Assembly: GCA_003164255.1 (NCBI GenBank) | Contig: PLST01000494.1 | Span: 1 to 6,719, forward strand | Direction of reading: 5' to 3' | Source of the DNA: Acidobacteriaceae bacterium | Lineage (GTDB): Bacteria; Acidobacteriota; Terriglobia; Terriglobales; Acidobacteriaceae | Length of the DNA: 6,719 nt | Shown here: positions 1-6,719 of the stretch, piece by piece | How positions within the stretch are numbered: the stretch's first letter is position 1 | Layout: every line of letters starts with the position of its first letter | Notes under the pieces: generated by a model | What the model saw: only the letters and a program-made list of their open reading frames with translations | What the model was told of the DNA's origin: nothing | The model's database searches: none | Translations under genes and position numbers: made by a program

Positions 1-834
1 ATCAATACCGCCAAGGCGGCTGCTTACTCGGGGATGCTGATGCTTTTTCCGGCGCTGCTGGTGGCGACCACGCTGCTGTCGCAGGTGCAGGAAGGCAGCA
101 CGATGGTGGGCGAGGTTCGAACGCTCTTTGATCAATTTCTACCCGCCGATACGATGGACCTTCTGCAGTCGTATGTACTGACCCGGCGGATTTACTCAGG
201 ACAACTGTTGTTGTCTGCCACAAGCCTGAGCATTTTTGCCGGTCTCGGTTTGATGCTGTCGCTGATGGAGGGATTTCGCCGCGCGTACCAGATTCCGCAC
301 GAAGCATGGGGATTTGGGGGACGCCGTTTGCGGGCGCTGCTGCTGGTGCCGATTGCCCTGGTTCCTCTTTCAGTGGCCACCCTGGTGATCGTGTTTGGCC
401 ATCAGATTGAAACATGGATGGTCGAAAACGCGAACGGGCACGAACTCCGCCACGTGGTGCTGTTCTTCTGGCGCATGGTACGGTGGTCGATTGCCTTGTT
501 TACCAGTGTTACGGTGCTGGCGGCTCTCTACCACTTTGGCACGAAGAGAAAAGAGCATTGGTTCCGGGTGGCGCCGGGAGCAGTGGCGGGCACGCTTTTG
601 TGGTTTCCGTCCACGCTTGCTTTTGGGTGGTATGTGACGCGGGTTGCGGACTACTCAATGTTTTACGGTTCATTTGGCGCCGGCATCGCGACGCTTGTCT
701 GGCTCTACATCACCGCTTTCAGCGTGCTGGTTGGTGCTGAGCTGAATGGGGTTCTTTATGGCGATCGCCAGGAGCAGCTCTCCAACCAGATTTTTACGGA
801 ACGGCTGACGGATTCAACCTCGCCCGAAGAGTAG
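1..834 (+). CDS. YihY/virulence factor BrkB family membrane protein (5' partial)
   Basis: This is the C-terminal 277 residues of an integral inner-membrane protein of the YihY/BrkB family, long mislabelled ribonuclease BN. The reading frame is open to the left edge and already matches the family's first membrane helix (AKAAAYSGMLMLFPALL), so the ATG at 34 is internal and the true start lies outside the window. About six hydrophobic segments are visible, near residues 7-28, 69-90, 112-133, 160-179, 191-214 and 225-250. Family-typical motifs are the PGAVAGTLLW stretch near 192, YGSFGAGIATLVWLY near 222-236 and GAELN at 245-249. The tail after residue 253 is hydrophilic and probably cytoplasmic. 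The biochemical role of the family is unsettled; transport or envelope functions have been proposed, and the RNase activity once claimed belongs to another protein. The next gene, pyruvate kinase, follows on the same strand after 131 bp. Family assignment is firm; function is unknown. Confidence 0.9.
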   Translation: MNTAKAAAYSGMLMLFPALLVATTLLSQVQEGSTMVGEVRTLFDQFLPADTMDLLQSYVLTRRIYSGQLLLSATSLSIFAGLGLMLSLMEGFRRAYQIPHEAWGFGGRRLRALLLVPIALVPLSVATLVIVFGHQIETWMVENANGHELRHVVLFFWRMVRWSIALFTSVTVLAALYHFGTKRKEHWFRVAPGAVAGTLLWFPSTLAFGWYVTRVADYSMFYGSFGAGIATLVWLYITAFSVLVGAELNGVLYGDRQEQLSNQIFTERLTDSTSPEE

Positions 835-951
835 CAGACACCCGTGGTCCGCCAGGGCCGCACAGAAAAGCTGCATGTACAATAAGGGTAGACGATCCCT
901 GCTGCCCCTTTCTGTTCCCCTAAGCCTTTTGCCTATATTGAAGTTCTTTTC

Positions 952-957
952 GAGGAG
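952..957 (+). promoter_or_regulatory. Ribosome binding site of pyruvate kinase
   Basis: A GAGGAG core lies 8 nt before the ATG at 966, the usual spacing. It supports that ATG as the start of the pyruvate kinase gene. No equally good site precedes a later in-frame ATG. Confidence 0.85.
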
Positions 958-965
958 CTATCGCT

Positions 966-2564
966 ATGTCGCTCGCTGAAGTTGGTCTCTCCGGGTCCCC
1001 GTCTCAACGCCGCGCAAAGATTGTCGCCACGCTGGGACCTGCCTCGAACACCGAGCCCGTGGTGCGCGACCTGGTTCGAGCCGGTGTGGATGTGATGCGA
1101 TTGAATTTTTCGCATGGTTCCCACGAGCGGAAGCTGCACGTGATGCGGCTGATTCGCAAAGTCAGCCGGGAAGAACGTAAACCACTTTGCATTTTGGGCG
1201 ACCTGCAGGGACCCAAGATCCGCACTTCCACGTTGAAAGATCACCAGGCAGTGCTGCTGAAAGCCGGCGGACGCCTCACGATTACTCCACGGGACGTTCC
1301 GGGCACCTCACAACTGGTTGGCACAACCTTCAAAACCCTGGCAGAAAACGTGGAGCAGGGATCACGGATTCTACTTTCAGACGGGCTGATTGAGTTACGC
1401 GTTCGCGAGGTGATAGGCGACGATGTGTCGTGCGACGTGGTCAACGGCGGCATGCTCGGCGAGAACAAAGGCATCAATCTGCCGGGGATCCTTGTGCGGG
1501 TTCCATCGCTTACGGAGAAAGACACCGAGGATCTGGAGTTTGCACTGAAGAACGGCGTTGATGCGATTGCAGTCTCGTTTGTGCGGACAGCCGAGGACGT
1601 GCGCCTGGTGCGCAACCGGGTTGCCGCACTTGGCTTTGAAACCTGGATCATTGCCAAGCTGGAGAAGCCGCAGGCCATCGAACACCTAGACAGCATTTTG
1701 CAGGCAGCCGACGGCATCATGGTTGCTCGTGGCGACCTCGGCGTGGAGTTGCCGCCGGAGATGGTTCCCGCGATTCAGAAGCACATTATTCGACGCGCGG
1801 CAGACTACTCAAAGCCGGTGATCACCGCAACCCAGATGCTGGAGTCGATGATCGAGAACCCGAGGCCGACGCGCGCCGAAGTCTCCGATGTGGCCAATGC
1901 GGTTTACGATGGCACCGATGCCGTGATGCTCTCAGGGGAATCGGCAGTGGGCAAGTATCCTGTGGAAGCAGTTTCGATGATGGCGAGGATTGTGTCAGAG
2001 GCGGAGCGCGACATGAAGGAGCAGAACCCCTACGAGGCGCGCGTTCGGCAGGCTCACCTTTCGATTGCCGAGACGATCTGCGAAGCCACTGCCCACGCGG
2101 CAGACGACCTTGACCTGCGCGGCGTTGCGCTTTTCACCGAGTCAGGCGGAACCGCACGGCAACTGTCAAAGTACCATCCGTCGGCGCCGATCTTTGCTCT
2201 CAGCCCGCTCGAGGTGACAATCAATCGTCTGAGTATGCTGTGGGGCACCACGCCGATCCATTGCCCAAAGATCAACTCGACGGAAGCCCTCGTAGATTGC
2301 GCTGAGAGCTTGCTTGAGCAGAACGGATATGTTCGTTCCCGCGAGGTGATCGCCATTGTGGCCGGAACGCGCACCAAATCCGGTTCGACGAACTTTATGC
2401 GCCTGCACGTGATGGGCGATGCAAAGGCCGAGGGCTCACGTTTTCAAGCCCCACATGATGTGATGTCGACGACGGAAGCGAAACCGAAGCGCGCGGCAGC
2501 CAAAAAGCCGAAGACGTTCACGAGATATCCTTCGCCGAATCCTCCAAAAATCTCAAATCCATAA
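966..2564 (+). CDS. pyk: Pyruvate kinase
   Basis: This enzyme converts phosphoenolpyruvate and ADP to pyruvate and ATP, the last step of glycolysis, in the cytoplasm. The 532-residue protein starts with a short leader and then RRAKIVATLGPAS (15-27). Active-site residues seen include R45, N47 and S49 in MRLNFSHG, D79, the catalytic lysine K231 with metal ligand E233 in IIAKLEKPQAI, D257 in ARGDLG and T289 in TATQML. The B domain (roughly 88-180) and the C-terminal allosteric domain (about 360-485, ending RLHVMGD) are both present. The LQGPKIRT segment at 80-87 has lysine at the position equivalent to Glu117 of rabbit muscle enzyme, as in potassium-independent enzymes. Typical bacterial enzymes are about 470-480 residues; the extra length here is a Lys/Ala/Pro-rich tail from about 488. 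The ATG at 966 is set by a GAGGAG site. Upstream, TACAAT (878-883) or TATATT (934-939) could serve as a -10 box, but neither has a convincing -35. An intrinsic terminator follows 28 nt after the stop. Confidence 0.97.
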   Translation: MSLAEVGLSGSPSQRRAKIVATLGPASNTEPVVRDLVRAGVDVMRLNFSHGSHERKLHVMRLIRKVSREERKPLCILGDLQGPKIRTSTLKDHQAVLLKAGGRLTITPRDVPGTSQLVGTTFKTLAENVEQGSRILLSDGLIELRVREVIGDDVSCDVVNGGMLGENKGINLPGILVRVPSLTEKDTEDLEFALKNGVDAIAVSFVRTAEDVRLVRNRVAALGFETWIIAKLEKPQAIEHLDSILQAADGIMVARGDLGVELPPEMVPAIQKHIIRRAADYSKPVITATQMLESMIENPRPTRAEVSDVANAVYDGTDAVMLSGESAVGKYPVEAVSMMARIVSEAERDMKEQNPYEARVRQAHLSIAETICEATAHAADDLDLRGVALFTESGGTARQLSKYHPSAPIFALSPLEVTINRLSMLWGTTPIHCPKINSTEALVDCAESLLEQNGYVRSREVIAIVAGTRTKSGSTNFMRLHVMGDAKAEGSRFQAPHDVMSTTEAKPKRAAAKKPKTFTRYPSPNPPKISNP

Positions 2565-2592
2565 GATCGACGGCGAGCCGAGCGAAGAATAA

Positions 2593-2620
2593 CGCCACAC
2601 CCTTGCGGGGTGGCGTTTTT
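2593..2620 (+). terminator. Rho-independent terminator of pyruvate kinase
   Basis: A GC-rich hairpin with arms 2593-2602 and 2607-2615 forms nine base pairs with a single bulged A at 2599 and a TTGC loop, followed directly by five T residues (2616-2620). It begins 28 nt after the pyruvate kinase stop. The convergent oxidase gene ends at 2664 on the other strand, so the same hairpin could also stop transcription from the right, but the T-run on the minus strand is interrupted (GTTATTCTT), so it should be weaker in that direction. Confidence 0.92.
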
Positions 2621-2663
2621 GTTGCGGTGCGCGACTGTTGTCGGCCGACTGCGGTGATTATCT

Positions 2664-3851
2664 CTAGCGATCTTTGACTTCGTAGCGGGCAACCATTCCG
2701 GCAAGCATGTGGTCACTAATGTGGCAGTGATAGAGCCAGATTCCGGTGGCGTCGGGGACCATGTCTGCAGTGACCATCTGTGCCGAGGTGACTGAGAGTA
2801 CGTCCGTTCGCTGGCCGGAGATGAGAACTGTATTGCCGTGCCAGTGTGGAGTATGGCCGTTGTTGAAGTCGCCAAGCGTGGCCACGTACCAGCGTACGTG
2901 ATCGCCGATCTTCATGGTCATCATTGGCATGTTGCCGTAGATGAATCCGTTGATGGACCATTTGATGTTGGTGGCCGCAAAGCCCGTGGTGGCGATCGTG
3001 CCGACGATGCCGGTGGACGTGGCCAAGCCGAAATCCGTTTTCTTGACGCCGTTTGGATCGGAGGTATGCTCGCGGATATTGTCGTCGAGATACCAGCTTT
3101 CATTTTCGTTGATGGCGATGTAGATGGAGACGAACTCGTGGTCGACGTCCTTCGGCCTGCCATCGGGGAGGTCGTTGCCGCGGCGCGTGACGACAATTCC
3201 GCCGAAGAGGCCGGAGGCCACGTCGCGCAGCTCGTCGCAATGGGAGTGGTAGAGCCAGAAGAGGGAACTGGGGTCGGCGGGGCCAGGCCCGGCACGATCG
3301 GGGATTCTCCAAGTGTAATTGTGGGTGGCGCCGGGAGCGACGCAGCCATCTTCCTTGTCCTTGCCGCTGGTGCCGTCGTTGTAATCAGCGCCCTCAGAGT
3401 CCTTCTCGTACAAAACGCCGTGAGGATGCATGCTGTACGGGTGAGTCGCGTTGTTCTTGAAGACGACCTTGATGGTGTCGCCGACCGCGCCGCGAAGGAT
3501 GGGGCCGACGAGGCCGAGGTACGCGTCCTGCGGCGAGCGGGGTTTGAGCGTAGTGAAGGTTGCATCGGTGTATTCGCGGTAGATGGCCTTCTTGTTGATG
3601 CGGCCGATCTGGTGAGGTCCGGGTTCGGTGAAGCCCTTGGCAATGTCGTCGAAGTCCATGCCCATGGCGTCGTCGCGGCCTGAGGGCGCGTAATTCCATT
3701 CCACTTCGTCGGCGACGACGTAATAGGTGCGCGTTGTGCCCGGCTTAGGCGCGGCTGCTCCGGATTTGGCACGAGCCGGCTGCGCGCAGAGAATTGCGCC
3801 GACCAGGCCAAGGGCGCAAACCATGGCGCCTCTCACACTTTTCATACCCAT
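2664..3851 (-). CDS. Secreted two-domain multicopper oxidase, ceruloplasmin/hephaestin-like
   Basis: A 395-residue exported copper enzyme that should couple one-electron oxidation of a substrate to reduction of oxygen to water. The N-terminus is a Sec signal peptide: a basic start, hydrophobic residues 9-23 and a QPARA-K cleavage site after A28. Domain 1 (about 40-225) carries HPHG (H142, H144) and YHSH (H202, H204). Domain 2 (about 235-392) carries HTPHWHG (H333, H336, H338) and HCHISDHMLAGM (H375, C376, H377, H381, M386). Together these give all eight type 2/3 histidines and a type 1 site in domain 2 only. The stretches EVEWNYAP (49-56), AIYREYTDATF (89-99), LGLVGPILRGAVGDT (112-126) and WSINGFIYGNMP (298-309) resemble ceruloplasmin and factor V/VIII A domains. 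The frame is open further upstream to 4133, but the ATG at 3851 follows a GGAGG site and starts the signal peptide; the ATG at 3845 is an alternative. Ferroxidase activity is an inference from similarity; cuprous or phenolic substrates remain possible. Confidence 0.93.
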   Translation of the reverse strand: MGMKSVRGAMVCALGLVGAILCAQPARAKSGAAAPKPGTTRTYYVVADEVEWNYAPSGRDDAMGMDFDDIAKGFTEPGPHQIGRINKKAIYREYTDATFTTLKPRSPQDAYLGLVGPILRGAVGDTIKVVFKNNATHPYSMHPHGVLYEKDSEGADYNDGTSGKDKEDGCVAPGATHNYTWRIPDRAGPGPADPSSLFWLYHSHCDELRDVASGLFGGIVVTRRGNDLPDGRPKDVDHEFVSIYIAINENESWYLDDNIREHTSDPNGVKKTDFGLATSTGIVGTIATTGFAATNIKWSINGFIYGNMPMMTMKIGDHVRWYVATLGDFNNGHTPHWHGNTVLISGQRTDVLSVTSAQMVTADMVPDATGIWLYHCHISDHMLAGMVARYEVKDR

Positions 3852-3855
3852 CTTT

Positions 3856-3860
3856 CCTCC
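3856..3860 (-). promoter_or_regulatory. Ribosome binding site of the multicopper oxidase
   Basis: On the minus strand GGAGG lies 4 nt before the ATG at 3851 and 10 nt before the in-frame ATG at 3845. It decides the start region against the much longer open frame beginning at 4133, which would put the signal peptide in the middle of the protein. Which of the two ATGs is used cannot be told; they differ by two residues (Met-Gly). Confidence 0.8.
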
Positions 3861-3880
3861 GAGGGGAATGGTTAGCGGCT

Positions 3881-3903
3881 CACAGGGCCAGGGCTGCCCT
3901 GTG
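3881..3903. promoter_or_regulatory. Inverted repeat in the oxidase leader (possible operator or RNA hairpin)
   Basis: CACAGGGC (3881-3888) and GCCCTGTG (3896-3903) are perfect 8-bp inverted copies separated by 7 nt. A second CAGGGC at 3889-3894 makes a tandem repeat with the first arm. The element lies between the promoter candidate (3927-3955) and the ribosome binding site (3856-3860), where a repressor or an RNA hairpin could act. No T-run follows, so it is not a terminator. I cannot match it to a known regulator's operator. Confidence 0.5.
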
Positions 3904-3926
3904 TGATTGTTCTGTTGATTAAGGGG

Positions 3927-3955
3927 ATTTGAAACGAATGGGGTCGGGCTGTCAA
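3927..3955 (-). promoter_or_regulatory. Candidate sigma70-type promoter of the multicopper oxidase
   Basis: On the minus strand a perfect TTGACA -35 box (3955-3950) is followed after 17 nt by TCAAAT (3932-3927), which matches four of six -10 consensus positions. Transcription would begin near 3920, giving a leader of about 70 nt that contains the inverted repeat at 3881-3903. The -35 and the spacing are good and the -10 is mediocre. Confidence 0.45.
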
Positions 3956-3988
3956 CGCAAAACGGCGAGGGTATGGATTCTGTGGTAT

Positions 3989-4023
3989 CCCACCCTTGAC
4001 ACCAAGAGCGGGTCAAGGGTGGG
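3989..4023. repeat. Palindromic intergenic repeat, unit B
   Basis: Two perfect 12-bp inverted arms, CCCACCCTTGAC (3989-4000) and GTCAAGGGTGGG (4012-4023), enclose an 11-nt loop. Read on the minus strand the unit is entered by GCGCCCCACCC and left by GGGTGGGATAC, the same border pattern as unit A at 4056-4127. There is no T-run on either side, so it is not a standard intrinsic terminator. It looks like a REP-like palindromic element, though a role in ending the aconitase transcript is possible. Confidence 0.75.
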
Positions 4024-4055
4024 GCGCGCGTCCAGAACCCGGAGTTTTGTCGAAT

Positions 4056-4127
4056 CCCACTCATGCGCTCAGCCACCCCTCGGACGAAGACCTGTCCGTG
4101 GTGACCCCGGCACCGCGCATGAATGGG
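4056..4127. repeat. Palindromic intergenic repeat, unit A, in the aconitase 3' region
   Basis: The 13-nt arms CCCACTCATGCGC (4056-4068) and GCGCATGAATGGG (4115-4127) pair at 12 positions; the remaining pair is a G-U wobble in minus-strand RNA. Inside, CACC (4074-4077) pairs with GGTG (4100-4103) and CGGAC (4081-4085) with GTCCG (4094-4098), leaving an 8-nt loop. The structure begins 9 nt after the aconitase stop codon on the minus strand. The tract that follows it (ATTCGACAAAACTCC) lacks a T-run. It shares border motifs with unit B, which suggests one repeat family. Confidence 0.7.
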
Positions 4128-4136
4128 GCACAAGGC

Positions 4137-6719
<2,583 letters not shown>

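Noticed and set aside
878..939. TACAAT (878-883) and TATATT (934-939) as possible -10 boxes for pyruvate kinase.
   Set aside because: Neither has a recognisable -35 box at 16-18 nt, and neither has an extended -10 TG in the right place, so I do not call a promoter.
2640..2649. A perfect 10-bp palindrome, GTCGGCCGAC, just after the oxidase stop codon.
   Set aside because: It has no loop to form a hairpin, lies between convergent gene ends and is of a length that can arise by chance in GC-rich DNA.
2838..3683. A 281-codon open frame on the plus strand within the oxidase gene.
   Set aside because: It is antisense to a firmly identified enzyme, is dominated by repetitive Val/Ala/Asp/Gly composition typical of GC-rich antisense frames, and shows no recognised domain.
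2664..3851. Copper nitrite reductase as an alternative identity for the oxidase.
   Set aside because: Those enzymes have the type 1 site in domain 1 and lack a full trinuclear ligand set; here the type 1 site is in domain 2 and all eight type 2/3 histidines are present.
3852..4133. The oxidase frame stays open for a further 94 codons upstream, to an ATG at 4133.
   Set aside because: The added segment runs through both palindromic repeats, has no recognisable protein sequence and would bury the signal peptide. The GGAGG site places the start at 3851 or 3845.
3852..4136. A canonical iron-responsive element downstream of aconitase.
   Set aside because: No CAGUGN loop exists in this interval on the minus strand, and the hairpin loop of unit A does not match.

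Overview
The window reads as a chromosomal stretch of a moderately GC-rich, Gram-negative-type bacterium. Gene content is mostly housekeeping and codon use is even; I see no phage genes, transposases, CRISPR array, tRNA or rRNA. The protein sequences, together with palindromic intergenic repeats flanked by GCCCCA and GTGGGAT blocks, suggest Acidobacteriota (Terriglobia). That assignment is from memory of similar sequences and is only moderately secure.

Layout: (1) 1-834, plus strand: the C-terminal part of a YihY/BrkB-family inner-membrane protein, cut by the left edge. (2) 966-2564, plus strand: a complete pyruvate kinase with a strong ribosome binding site, a potassium-independent-type signature and an unusual basic C-terminal tail, followed by a clear intrinsic terminator at 2593-2620. 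(3) 2664-3851, minus strand: a secreted two-domain multicopper oxidase whose sequence resembles the A domains of animal ceruloplasmin, hephaestin and factor V/VIII. (4) 3852-4136: a 285-bp intergenic region holding a likely promoter, an 8-bp inverted repeat in the leader, and two palindromic repeat units. (5) 4137-6719, minus strand: aconitase A, with its N-terminus beyond the right edge.

Pyruvate kinase and aconitase belong to central carbon metabolism (end of glycolysis and the TCA cycle), but they are convergent and not in one operon. The multicopper oxidase is transcribed in the same direction as aconitase and lies downstream of it, but the gap, the repeats and a separate promoter candidate argue for its own transcript. 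The pairing of an iron-sulfur enzyme with a ceruloplasmin-like, possibly iron-oxidising, enzyme is suggestive of iron or copper homeostasis but is not shown by the sequence.

The least ordinary parts are the ceruloplasmin-like oxidase and its upstream control region, and the paired palindromic repeats between it and aconitase. I found no clear novel multi-gene system.
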